Shown here piece after piece: positions 27,701-38,746 of a stretch of DNA of 64,000 bases. The DNA lies in NCBI GenBank assembly GCA_963965975.1, contig OZ014414.1:4315501-4379500 (forward strand). The letters run 5' to 3'. Made by a program: the position numbers and the translations under genes. The stretch's first letter is position 1; each line of letters begins with the position of its first letter. The notes under the pieces are model-generated. The model was not told the origin of the DNA, did not search any database, and saw nothing but the letters and a program-made list of their open reading frames with translations. The DNA comes from Xestospongia bergquistia (Eukaryota > Porifera > Demospongiae > Haplosclerida > Petrosiidae).

Positions 27701-30460
27701 TTAACAGTTTAGTAAGTTAGTTTGCATTAACGCTCTAAAGTCTTTAAGTTAAAGACTTTAGAAGGTTTAGACTATTGAGAGAAGTTTGTAAAGTAAACTT
27801 CTCAGTCTAAAGGACTTTATGGTACTAAATAAATAAACAGCTATTAACAGTTTAGTAAGTTAGTTTGCATTAACGCTCTAAAGTCTTTAAGTTAAACACT
27901 TTAGAAGGTTTAGACTATTGTGTGACGCTTATAAAGTAAACTGCTCAGTCTAAAGGACTTTATGGCACTAACTAAATAAACAGCTATTAACAGTTTAGTA
28001 AGTTAGTTTGCTTTAATGTTCTAAAGTCTTTAAGTTAAAGACTTTAGAAGGTTTAGACTATTGAGAGAAGTTTATAAAGTAAACTGCTCTCTCTAAAGGA
28101 ATTTATGGCACTAACTAAATAAACAGCTATCAAGAGTTTAGTAAGTTAGTTTGCATTAGCGCTCTAAAGTCTTTAAGTTAAAGACTTTAGAAGGTTTAGA
28201 CTATTGAGAGAGGTTTATGAAGTAATCTGATCAGTGTAAAGGACTTTACGGCACTAACTAAATAAACAGCTATTAACAGTTTAGTCAGTCAGTTTGCACT
28301 AACGCTCTAAAGTCTATAAGTTAAAGACTTTAGAATGTTTAGACGATTGAGAGAAGTTTATAAAGTAAACTGCTTAGTCTAAAGGACTTTATGGCACTAA
28401 ATAAATAAACAGCGATTAACAATTTAGTAAGATAGTTTGCATTAACGCTATAAAGTCTTTAAGTTAAAGACTTTAGAAGGTTTAGACAATTGAGAGAAGT
28501 TTATAAAGTAAACTTCTCAGTCTAAAGGACTTTTTGGCACTAACTAAATAAACTGCTATTATCTGTTTAATAAGTTAGTTTGCTTTAATGCTCTAAAGTC
28601 TTTAAGTTAAAGACTTTAGAAGGTTTAGACTATTGAGAGAAGTTTATAAAGTAAACTGCTCTCTCTAAAGGAATTTACGGCACTAACTAAATAAACAGCT
28701 ATTAACAGTTTAGTAAGTTAGTTTGCATTAACGCTCTAAAGTCTTTAAGTTAAAGACTTTAGAAGGTTTAGACTATTGAGAGAAGTTTATAAAGTAAACT
28801 GCTCAGTCTAAAGGACTTTATGGCACTAAATAAATAAACAGCTATTAACAGTTTAGTAAGTTAGTTTGCATTAACGCTCTAAAGTCTTTAAGTTAAAGAC
28901 TTTAGAAGGTTTAGACTATTGAGTGACGCTTATAAAGTAAACTGCTCAGTCTAAAGGACTTTATGGCACTAACTAAATAAACAGCTATTAACAGTTTAGT
29001 AAGTTAGTTTGCTTTAATGCTCTAAAGTCTTTAAGTTAAAGACTTTAGAAGGTTAAGACTATTGAGAGAAGTTTATAAAGTAAACTGCTCTCTCTAAAGG
29101 AATTTATGGCACTAACTAAATAAACAGCTATTAAGAGTTTAGTAAGTTAGTTTGCATTAACGCTCTAAAGTCTTTAAGTTAAAGACTTTAGAAGGTTTAG
29201 ACTATTGAGAGAGGTTTATGAAGTAAACTGCTCAGTCTAAAGGACTTTATGGCACTAACTAAATAAACATCTATTAACAGTTTAGTAAGTTACTTTGCAT
29301 TAACGCTCTAAAGTCTATAAGTTAAAGACTTTAGAATGTTTAGACGATTGAGTGAAGTTTATAAAGTAAACTGCTCAGTCTAAAGGACTTTATGGCACTA
29401 AATAAATAAGCAGCTATTAACAGTTTAGTAAGATAATTTGCATTAACGCTACAAAGTCTTTAAGTTAAGGACTTTAGAAGGTTTAGACTATTGAGAGAAG
29501 TTTATAAAGTAAACTTCTCAGTCTAAAGGACTTTATGGCACTAACTAAATAAACTGCTATTAACAGTTTAATAAGTTAGTTTGCTTTAATGCTCTAAAGT
29601 CTTTAAGTTAAAGACTTTAGAAGGTTTAGGCTATTGAGAGAAGTTTATAAAGTAAACTGCTCTCTCTAAAGGAATTTACGGCACTAACTAAATAAACAGC
29701 TATTAACAGTTTAGTAAGTTATTTTTCATTAACGCTCTAAAGTCTTTAAGTTAAAGACTTTAGAAGGTTTAGACTATTGAGAGAAGTTTATAAAGTAAAC
29801 TGCTCAGTCTAAAGGACTTTATGGCACTAACTAAATAAACAGCTATTAACAGTTTAGTAAGTTAGTTTGCATTAACGCTCTAAAGTCTACAAGTTGAAGT
29901 CTTTAAAATGTTTAGACTATTGAGTGAAGTTTATAAAGTAAACTGCTCATTCTAAAGGACTTTATGGCACTAACTAAATAAACAGCTATTAACAGTTTAG
30001 TTAGATAGTTTGCATTAACGCTCTAAAGTCTTTAAGTTAAAGACTTTAGAAGGTTGAGACAATTGAGAGAAGTTTATAAAGTAAACTTCTCAGTCTAAAG
30101 GACTTTATGGCACTAACTAAATAAACTGCTATTACCAGTTTAGTAAGTTAGTTTGCATTAACGCTCTGAAGTCTTTAAGTTAAAGACTTTAGAAGGTTTA
30201 GACTATTGAGAGAAGTTTATGAAGTAAACTGCTCAGTCTAAAGGACTTTATGGCGCTAACAAAATAAACAGCTATTAACAGTTTAGTAAGTTAGTTTGCA
30301 TTAACAATCTAAAGTCTTTAAGTTAAAGACTTTAGAAGGTTTAGACTATTGAGAGAAGTTTATAAAGTAAACTGCTCAGTCTAAAGGACTTTATGGCACT
30401 AACTAAATAAGCGGCTATTAACAGTTTAGTAAGTTAGTTTGCATTAACGCTCTAAAGTCT

Positions 30461-30464
30461 TTAA
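30461..30464. repeat. TTAA target-site duplication, left side of piggyBac-1
   Basis: The satellite reads CTCTAAAGTC then TTTAA, followed by the CCC that opens the piggyBac terminus. The matching TTAA is at 33306-33309, after which the interrupted satellite palindrome continues with GTTAAAGAC. Confidence 0.95.
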
Positions 30465-30475
30465 CCCTTTTCGCG

Positions 30476-30492
30476 CTTGCCCATAAAGCAAG
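30476..30492. promoter_or_regulatory. Subterminal hairpin, left end of piggyBac-1
   Basis: CTTGC and GCAAG flank a seven-base loop just inside the left terminal repeat. It differs in sequence from the right-end palindromes but sits in the same relative place, so it may bind transposase; this is inference. Confidence 0.5.
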
Positions 30493-31110
30493 TAATTACT
30501 GCCAACGCACGAGTATTTTCAGGGTTGGAGTGGTTGCGTTTAAGCTCTTGTATCATCTCTAAACTGTCTCCTAGAAGTTTAGCTGTTTCAAGTTTGCTTC
30601 AATATGGATACCTGGATGTTTTGTTCTTCTAATGAATTTTGTATTCGTCGTCTACAAGGTAAGCATTATGTTATAACTACGCACACATTGTAAATGACGT
30701 ATAAAGCATCTTTCAAGAGTCCCTATTTTTTTTTTATTTGAAATAGACTTAGATGATAGTAGGAATGAGTAGAATGTTTCTTATTTCTTCGTTGCAGTGT
30801 TTTTTTGCGTTGTAGTACTAGTTCTTTGAGTATGCGTGGACTTCTGTTTTTGGAATGTACTTATCTTGTGGTTGTAAAATAGAACAATTAGGCATTTTTG
30901 AGGATAGTGAAATAGGTGATCACTTGCTACAGTGTAAGGTTATTAGATGAACAAAAAGCTTCAGCCTTAGTATGTTGCTTTTGTGTGTAGCAAGACATGT
31001 GAAGCTTCTAGTAAGATGTATCATAATTACAAACCACAATTTCAAGACAATAGTTATACAATGCAATACAACACAGTACAAACAGTGACAAGGAAGTAAT
31101 ATTTATATAG

Positions 31111-31116
31111 TTTATT
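31111..31116 (-). promoter_or_regulatory. Possible poly(A) signal AATAAA of the piggyBac-1 transposase
   Basis: TTTATT on the plus strand reads AATAAA on the minus strand and overlaps the last base of the transposase stop codon TAA. In such AT-rich sequence the hexamer may be coincidental. Confidence 0.35.
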
Positions 31117-33083
31117 TATGTAGCTAAATGATAATTAACAAGTTCGTGGTAACGTTCAAAACAAATGTCAGGGTGTAATGGTGGATTATGTGTGCATGTT
31201 TTACAATAAAAGATAGTGTCATGTCTTTGTCCTCTTTTAGCATTGTTGCATACAATACACCTATGTCTTGACTGTCCTCGTTCAATATAATGACGTCCCT
31301 CGAACCTCCCCTCCAACCTGGTAGGCCGCATGAGCTGTCGTCTTACATCTCCTACAGGCAACCCCTCACACAATCCAACTACAAGCTTACGCCGATAGTC
31401 AGAATGTGACAAATGATTTGAGGAAGTTGCCTTATAGAGGATATAAGAATTCACAAGGCTGACCTCCAGCAACCAGAACATGAGCTTCCTCCACCACTTG
31501 ATACTCCTCCTTCCAAATGAATAGTAACATCCATACTGATCAGCTATATCAACTCCACCCATGCTCTGGTTGTACTTGTCAACAACCAGAGGTTTCTCCC
31601 TTGTTTCTCCACGGTGACCTCGAACTGTCGTCATTGACCCCTGATAGACAGTGGAGATCATTACTGTTGGCTTCCCTTTGTCCCTCCATGCCAACACCAA
31701 TTTCTTTCTATCTCTCCACGCCTTAGTTTCTCCCTTGTTCAATTTGAAACTTTTGCCTCTTACCACACTTGGAAGCTGTTGCCGAGTCCTAACTAATGTC
31801 CCAGTGTAACCAGTGTTACACCTCTCTAGCTCATCAACCAAAGGGACACTAGAATAGAGCCGGTCAGCATAAATATGATGACCCTTGTGAAGATAATTTT
31901 CAACAAGAGCCAACACTATCTGGGTGAGGCTTGGGAGTTCAGGGTTACAATTTGACAGATATATGTCCTTTGTCTCACCTCCAGTGTACGGGATTATATT
32001 GAGAATAAACCCTGTAGCACTATCAGCAAGAACAAAGGACTTGAGGCCCCATTTAATCGGTTTCAGTGGACAATATTGGCGAAAACCAACCCTACCCTTG
32101 AAACCAACAATTGTTTCATCCACTGAAATCTCACGTCCAGGGTAGAAAACACTCTGAAATGTTGTAAGCAGTTGATCGAGAAGAGGCTTAACTTTGTCAA
32201 TTCGTCGTAGTCTTGTTGATGTTGTGTCTTCTCGTAGATGTAACATCCAGAAGATTTCTTCAAATCGGTTACGTGGAAGAACATCATGAAAGAATGGTAT
32301 ATAACACTCCCATCATGTCTTCCAATAGCTAGCTCGTTCCGGGCAGTGCATTACCCCCATGTTTATAATAACCGCCAGGACCGCCTTCATCTCTTCTGTG
32401 GTGACTGGTCTCCACTTCACCCATCTGGATTTTGGAGTTAATTTTCCACCTCTCTCCTTCTCAGCAATAACATCACCAGCATACTCATTTGTACCATCAA
32501 CAAGCATCTGAATTATTACGTCATTAAAGAAAAGAGAAAAGAAATCCAGTGGGGAAGAGTCTGCTGATAGTGAAATTTTTGGTCCTGGCTGTTCCATGAA
32601 TGGGATAGCTGTTGGTGGAATGTCAGCATGGAGGCCATCCACCGGTATCCACGGTTCAGCTCCATCACCTCCTTTCCCGTTACTATTACAACCACCTCGT
32701 CCCCTAACACCACTGTAACAACCACCTCGTCCTCTACCACAACCTCCACGTCCCCTGCCACGCCTATCACGACCTCCACGTACACTTCCACTACCACTTA
32801 CTATTACAGGTAAGTTTTATAATGATAATACAATATATTGCAAAGTAATTTTTATCTTACAATTCAATTGTTTTTTTTCAGTCTCATCAACCACAACAAT
32901 ATTATCAGCTACTACATCAATTTCATCATCTATATATATATATAATTTTTTGCTTTATTGAAATAAATTATAATTAAATATTATAATACCTAAGTCTTCA
33001 TCAAAAATGTCACTAAAATCACTCTCATCATCATCACTAAACAGCCTTACAATAACATCTTCTGTGGTCAACTTATCATCCAT
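31116..33083 (-). pseudogene. piggyBac transposase, three exons, single in-frame TGA
   Basis: Proposed exons on the minus strand are 33083-32990, 32929-32861 and 32800-31116. Introns begin GTATTA and GTAAGA and end TATAG and AATAG, and the phases agree across both junctions. Exon 1 starts at ATG 33083 and encodes an acidic N-terminus (LFSDDDESDFSDIFDEDL). Exon 3 opens with a Gly/Arg-rich stretch, then the DDE_Tnp_1_7 fold. Catalytic Asp candidates are in SVDETIVGFKGR, HIYADRLYSS and GGVDIADQ, the last giving the third Asp plus the Asp three residues on. The C-terminus is a Cys/His zinc-binding domain (RCIVC...YCKTC...HPDICFERYH). One defect is visible: TGA at 32313-32315 after ASYWKT, with the same frame continuing through WECYIPFF. 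About 615 codons in all, near the usual length. Read-through or an assembly error could mean it is still functional. No host role is implied. Confidence 0.9.
32643..32800 (-). other. Gly/Arg-rich (RGG-type) segment in the piggyBac-1 transposase
   Basis: In the transposase frame this stretch encodes repeated RGG/GRG tripeptides with interspersed Cys (for example GRGRGGCGRGRGGCYSG). It lies between the acidic N-terminus and the DDE domain. RGG motifs are known to bind nucleic acids; that role here is inferred. The reverse strand reads as a Thr/Ser-rich ORF, which I take to be a shadow of this composition. Confidence 0.6.
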
Positions 33084-33232
33084 TGTCTAATGTTTTCACA
33101 GCTGCTAACTAAGGTGTTTTACGGTATAAGGGAGTGGTTTATTAAAGTAAAATTGGAAAAAAGGTCATGTTCTGCCAAATACTGAAGTTTCTGGGTAAAA
33201 CGATCAACGTACGAGATGTTATATACACGAAA

Positions 33233-33294
33233 CGCATAAATGCGTCGTCGGCGCTGGTGAACAATCAGCCACCGACGCATAAATGCGTCGGTGG
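33233..33294. promoter_or_regulatory. Paired subterminal palindromes, right end of piggyBac-1
   Basis: CGCATAAATGCG occurs at 33233-33244 and 33276-33287, 43 bp apart. The second is the core of a perfect 26-bp palindrome (33269-33294, arms CCACCGACGCAT). It lies 11 bp inside the element's end, a position suited to transposase binding. The other piggyBac ends in the window have the same layout with different sequences. Confidence 0.75.
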
Positions 33295-33305
33295 CGAGGA
33301 AAGGG

Positions 33306-36300
33306 TTAAGTTAAAGACTTTAGAAGGTTTAGACTATTAAGAGAAGTTTATAAAGTAAACTGCTCAGGCTAAAGGACTTTATAGAACTAACTAAATAAAC
33401 AGCTATTAACAGTTTAGTAAGTTAGTTTGCATTAACGCTCTAAAGTCTTTAAGTTAAAGACTTTAGAAGGTTTAGACTATTGAGAGAATTTTATGAAGTA
33501 AACTGTTCAGTATAAAGGACTTTATGACACTAACTAAATAGACAGCTATTAACAGTTTAGTAAGTGAGTTTGCATTAACGCTCTAAAGTCTTTAAGTTAA
33601 ACACTTTAGAAGGTTTAGACTATTGAGAGAAGTTTATAAAGTAAACTGCTCAGTCTAAAGGACTTTATGGCACTAACTAAATAAACTGCTATTAACAGTT
33701 TAGTAAGTTAGTTTGCATTAACGTTTCAAAGTCTTTAATTTAAAGACTTTAGAAGGTTTAGACTATTGAGAGAAGTTTATAAAGTAAACTGCTCTGTCTA
33801 AAGGACTTTATGGCACTAACTAAATAAACAGCTATTAACAGTTTAGTAAGTTAGTTTGCATTAACGCTCTAAAGTCTTTAAGTTAAAGACTTTAGAAGGT
33901 TTAGACTATTGAGAGAAGTTTATAAAGTAAACTGCTCAGTCTAAAGGACTTTATGGCACTAACTAAATAAACAGCTATTAACAGTTTAGTAAGTTAGTTT
34001 GCATTAACGCTCTAAAGTCTTTAAGTTAAAGACTTTAGAAGGTTTAGAATATTGAGAGAAGTTTATAAAGTAAACTGCTCAGTCTAAAGGACTTTATGGC
34101 ACTAACTAAATAAACAGCTATTAACAGTTTAGTAAGTTAGTTTGCATTAACGCTCTAAAGTCTTTAAGTTAAAGACTTTAGAAGGTTTAGACTATTGAGA
34201 GAAGTTTATAAAGTAAACTGCTCAGTATAAAGGACTTTATGGCACTAACTAAATAAACAGCTATTAACAGTTTAGTAAGTTAGTTTGCATTAACGCTCTA
34301 AAGTCTTTAAGTTAAAGACTTTAGAAGGTTTAGACTATTGAGAGAAGTTTATAAAGTAAACTGCTCAGTCTAAAGGACTTTATGGCACTAACTAAATAAA
34401 CAGCTATTAACAGTTTAGTAAGTTAGTTTGCATTAACGCTCTAAAGTCTTTAAGTTAAAGACTTTAGAAGGTTTAGACTATTGAGTGACGCTTATAAAGT
34501 AAACTGCTCTGTCTAAAGAACTTTATGGCATTAACTAAATAAACAGCTATTAACAGTTTAGTAAGTTAGTTTGCTTTAATGCTCTAAAGTCTTTAAGTTA
34601 AAGACTTTAGAAGGTTTAGACTATTGAGTGAAGTTATAAAGTAAACTGCTCAGTCTAAAGGACTCTATGGCACTAACTAAATAAACAGCTATTAAGAGTT
34701 TAGTAAGTTAGTTTGCATTAACGCTCTAAAGTCTTTAAGTTAAAGACTTTAGAAGGTTTAGACAATTGAGTGACGCTTATGAAATAAACTGCTCTGTCTA
34801 AAGAACTTCATGGCACCAACTAAATAAACAGCTATTAACAGTTTAGTAAGTTAGTTTGCTTTAATGCTCTAAACTCTTTAAGTTAAAGACTTTAGAAGGT
34901 TTAGACTATTGAGTGACGCTTATAAAGTAAACTGCTCTGTCTAAAGAACTTTATGGCACTAACTAAATAAACAGCTATTAACAGTTTAGTAAGTTAGTTT
35001 GCTTTAATGCTATAAAGTCTTTAAGTTAAAGACTTTAGAACGTTTAGACTATTGAGAGATGTTTATAAAGTAAACTGCTCAGTCTAAAGGACTTTATGGC
35101 ACTAACTAAATAAACAGCTATTAACAGTTTAGTAAGTTAGTTTGCATTAACACTCTAAAGTCTTTAAGTTAAAGACTTTAGAAGGTTTACATTATTGAGC
35201 GAAGTTTATAAAGTAAACTCCTCAGTCTAAAGGACTTTATGGCACTAACTACATAAATAGCTATTAAAAGTTTAGTAAGTTAGTTTGCAGTTAACGCTCT
35301 AAAGTCTTTAATTTAAAGCCTTTAGAAGGTTTAGACTACTGAGAGAAGTTTACAATGTAAACTGCTCTGTCTAAAGGACTTTATGGCACTAACTAAATAA
35401 ACAGCTATTAACAGTTTAATAAGTTAGTTTGCTTTAATGCTCTAAAGTCTTTAAGTTAAAGACTTTAGAAGGTTTAGACTATTGAGAGAAGTTTATAAAG
35501 TAAACTGTTCAGTCTAAAGTACTTTATGGCACTAACTAAATAAACAGCTATTAACAGTTTAGTAAGTTAGTTTGCGTTAACGCTCTAAAGTCTTTAAATT
35601 AAAGACTTTATAAGTTTTAGACTATTGAGAGAAATTTATAAAGTAAACTGCTCGGTCTAAAGGACTTTATGACACTAACTAAATAAGCAGCTATTAACAG
35701 TTTAGTAAGTGAGTTTATATTAATGCTCTAAAGTCTTTAACTTAAAGACTTTAGAAGGTTTAGACTATTGAGAGAAGTTTATAAAGTAAACTGCTCTGTC
35801 TAATGGAGTTTATGGCACTAACTAAATAAACAGCTATTAACAGTTTAGTAAGTTAGTTTGCATTAACGCTCTAAAGTCTTTAAGTTAAAGACTTTAGAAG
35901 GTTAAGACTATTGAGTGAAGTTTATAATGTAAACTGCTCAGTCTATAGGACTTTATGGCACTAACTAAATAAACAGCTATTAACAGTTTAGTAAGTTAGT
36001 TTGCATTAACGATCTAAAGTCTTTAAGTTAAAGACTTTAGAATGTTTAGACTATTGAGAGAAGTTTATAAAGTAAACTGCTCAGTCTAAAGGACTTTACG
36101 ACACTAACTAAATAAACAGCTATTAACAGTTTAGTAAGTTATTTTGCATTAACGCTCTAAAGTCTTTAAGTTAAAGACTTTAGAAGGTTTAGACTATTGA
36201 GAGAAGTTTATAAAGTAAACTGCTCAGTCTAAAGGACTTTATGACACTAACTAAATAAGTAGCTATTAACAGTTTAGTAAGTGAGTTTATATTAACGCTC

Positions 36301-37027
36301 TAAAGTCTTTAAGTTAAAGACTTTAGAAGGTTTAGACTATTGAGAGAAGTTTATAAAGTAAACTGCTCTGTCTAATTGACTTTATGGCACTAACTAAATA
36401 AACAGCTATTAACAGTTTAGTAAGTTAGTTTGCATTAACGCTCTAAAGTCTTTAAGTTAAAGACTTTAGAAGGTTTAGACTATTGAGTGAAGTTTATAAT
36501 GTAAACTGCTCAGTCTATAGGACTTTATGGCACTAACTAAATAAACAGCTATTAACAGTTTAGTAAGTTAGTTTGCATTAACGCTCTAAAGTCTTTAAGT
36601 TAAAGACTTTAGATGGTTTAGACTATTGAGAGAAGTTTATAAAGTAAACTGCTCTGTCTAAAGGACCTTATGGCACTAACTAAATAAACAGCTATTAACA
36701 GTTTAGTAAGTTAGTTTGCATTAACGCTCTAAAGTCTTTAAGTTAAAGACTTTAGAAGGTTTAGACTTTTGTGAGAAGTTTATAAAGTAAACTGCTCTTT
36801 CGAAAGGACTTTATGGCACTAACTAAATAAACAGCTATTAACAGTTTAGTAAGTTAGTTTGCATTAACGCTCTGAAGTCTTTAAGTTAAAGACATTAGAA
36901 GGTTTACACTATTGGGAGAAGTTTATAAAGTAAAGTGCTCAATGTAAAGGATTTTATGGCACTAACGAAATAAACAGCAATTAACAGTTTAGTAAGTTAG
37001 TTTGCATTAACGCTCTAAAGTCTTTAA
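33306..37027 (+). repeat. 143-bp satellite continued, about 26 monomers
   Basis: The monomer split by piggyBac-1 resumes at the TTAA (33306) and runs in the same orientation and phase to the second piggyBac left end. Variants TTGAGTGACGC and TTTGCTTTAATGC are shared with the 26-30 kb part. This supports one array before insertion. Confidence 0.97.
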
Positions 37028-37577
37028 CCCTTTCACGGGCAGTTGCGCAATTTTGCGCAGGCGAATGTAATTATTGAGTGGGCGGTAGTGCAATTTTGCG
37101 CTGCAGCCATTACCAGGACACCTAGACTTTTTTTTGAAAGCAACAACGCGAAAGCATTTGTAAATACTCGTTTGCAAAGCTAAAGACACAGCGAAGGCAT
37201 CATCGCTTCGTAAGGCAGAATGTTCATGCAGTTGCCTTCTGTAACAGACCTCCAATTGATAGCTCCACCCAAATAAATTTACAGGATATGATTATTTCAT
37301 TATGAGATGTGTCCAAGAAAACCTTCGTTGTGCACTTTGTTTACATCGTTTGGCTTAGAACAAAGTATCAACAGACTCCCCACACAACGAAGAGATCAAC
37401 TGTATGCTCATAAAGATGATCAGTCGAGTTCTTCTGTTTCAGATATGGCTTCGAAATGTAAGCGTTTTTTGTCGTAGTATAGTACAGAGTTGAGCTTTCA
37501 TTATACGGCTTTTCTTGTTGTTATGGTAAGAACAACAACCTATATATCCTGTCACACTAGTTTGATTTTACAGAAGA

Positions 37578-38746
37578 ATGCACAGTCGGTTTTCTAGGAA
37601 GTATGAGAATGGTTATGATCTACCTGACATCAGATATGAAAAATGGAAAAAAATATTCCATCCTGAAGAATTATCTTTAGATGCTACAGCATGTAAATCC
37701 AGTGATGGAGACATCAGTCTCAGTGAAGTAGATGAGAATAGTAAGTGATACAGCCTGAGGTTAATTATACTTTGAATTTATGGCTTGCTATTTTAGAAAG
37801 TGCACTAGAACAGTCACCAAATGTTCTCAAATTTCCAGTATGTGTAATGTAGATATATATTTTAGTATTTTTGAGTTAATTATACTTGTTACAGGGAGGA
37901 AGAGATGTACCAGAAGTACTAGCAAGAGAAGTGAAGAAGAGATAGGACTCTATGAATATGACAAGAATGGACTCAGTGATAATGGTATGTGACATTATAT
38001 TATAATTAACCCTTTAATAGTGGCTTGCCATTTTAGAAACTACACTAGAGCAGTCAAAGACATTACCTAAAAATTCTCAAATTTCCAGGATGTGTAATGT
38101 ATATATATTGAAGTATTTTAAAGTTAATTATCCTTGTTACAGGGAGGAAGAGATGTACCATAAATACTAGCAAGAGAAGTGAAGAAGAGATAGGACTCTA
38201 CGAATATGACAAGAATGGACTCAGTGATAATGGTATGTGACATTATGTTATAATTAACCCTTTAATAGTGGCTTGCCATGTTAGAAACTACACTAGAGCA
38301 GTCAAAGACATTACCTAAAAATTCTCAAATTTCCAGTATGTGTAATGTACATATATTGAAGTATTTTAAAGTTAATTATCCTTGTTACAGGGAGGAAGAG
38401 ATGTACCAAAAGTACTAGCAAGAGAAGATAAAAAAAGATAGGACTCAGTGAATATGACAAGAATGGACTCAGTGATAATGGTATGTGACATTATACTATA
38501 ATTAACCCTTTAATAGTGGCTTGCCATTTTAGAAACTACACTAGAGCAGTCAAAGAATAACCTGACAACCAGTATGAAAATATTCACAATATAATAATAC
38601 AATTCATGTATTTCATTACAGAAAAACTATCAGCATGTTCTAATAATTTATGTTTTCACACTAAAGCGACTAATTGGGTGGAATGTGAAAAATGTTTCCA
38701 GTGGTACCACATGGTATGTCTTGGGATCAAGAAAGAAAATCACTAA
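37578..38746 (+). pseudogene. Spliced gene remnant ending in a PHD finger
   Basis: Exon 1 (ATG 37578 to 37740, donor GTAAGT) encodes a Lys/Glu/Asp-rich segment. Three tandem copies of a 90-nt exon follow at 37895-37984, 38143-38232 and 38391-38480. Each has acceptor TTGTTACAG and donor GTATGT, and each encodes RRKRCT...EEEIGLYEYDKNGLSDN. The last exon starts at 38622 after CATTACAG and encodes CSNNLC...NWVECEKCFQWYH followed by MVCLGI, then TAA at 38744. That is the C..C-WYH-C pattern of a PHD zinc finger, a reader domain for histone tails in known proteins. Phases match: each repeated exon is phase 1 to 1, so duplication keeps the frame. The third copy has TAA at 38429, so the complete reading is broken unless that exon is skipped. 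It could be a captured host gene or an accessory element protein; I cannot name it. Confidence 0.65.
37737..38530 (+). repeat. Tandem 248-bp exon-plus-intron duplication, three full copies
   Basis: The exon ends at 37984, 38232 and 38480 are exactly 248 bp apart. The intron sequence between copies (TAATAGTGGCTTGCCAT, CAAATTTCCAG...TGTGTAATGTA) repeats with few changes, so whole exon-intron units were duplicated recently. Confidence 0.92.

Larger units (their letters stand above)
1..30464 (+). repeat. Satellite array, 143-bp monomer, about 213 tandem copies
   Basis: Monomers starting AGTAAGTTAGTTTGC recur at 1, 143, 286, 429 and onward to the piggyBac insertion at 30465, giving a 142-143 bp period with few indels. 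All copies have the same orientation. Each monomer holds a 27-nt palindrome, CTAAAGTCTTTAA-G-TTAAAGACTTTAG (monomer positions 25-51), and two weaker hairpins. No ORF of note runs through it. Length and homogeneity suit centromeric or other heterochromatic satellite; that role is inferred. Confidence 0.98.
30465..33305 (-). mobile_element. piggyBac-1, nearly intact piggyBac-superfamily transposon, 2841 bp
   Basis: The element lies between two TTAA copies inside one satellite monomer, the piggyBac target signature. Ends are short inverted repeats: CCCTTTTCGCGC on the left and, read inward from the right, CCCTTTCCTCGC. Between them is one transposase gene on the minus strand (31116-33083). The right end carries two palindromic CGCATAAATGCG motifs. 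The stretch 30500-31100 holds no ORF and would be the 3' untranslated side. Both ends and both TTAA copies survive, so only the point stop in the gene is a clear defect. Confidence 0.95.

Noticed and set aside
1-30464. CRISPR-like array
   Set aside because: Whole monomers repeat with no variable spacers, and the surrounding sequence is eukaryotic with introns and transposons.
1-30464. CENP-B-box-like motif as proof of a centromere
   Set aside because: No TTCG-N4-A-N2-CGGG pattern was seen in the monomer; the centromere role stays hypothetical.
32628-32880. Plus-strand Thr/Ser-rich ORF with an excellent intron (CAG/GTAAGT at 32811, TTTTTTTTCAG at 32880)
   Set aside because: The ORF is the antisense of the Gly/Arg-rich part of the transposase, and the downstream exon does not keep the Thr/Ser frame. 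The minus-strand model is phase-consistent over three exons and yields a known transposase layout.
37007-37255. 82-codon minus-strand ORF
   Set aside because: It straddles the satellite/piggyBac junction and reads antisense through terminal palindromes, so it is a chance frame.
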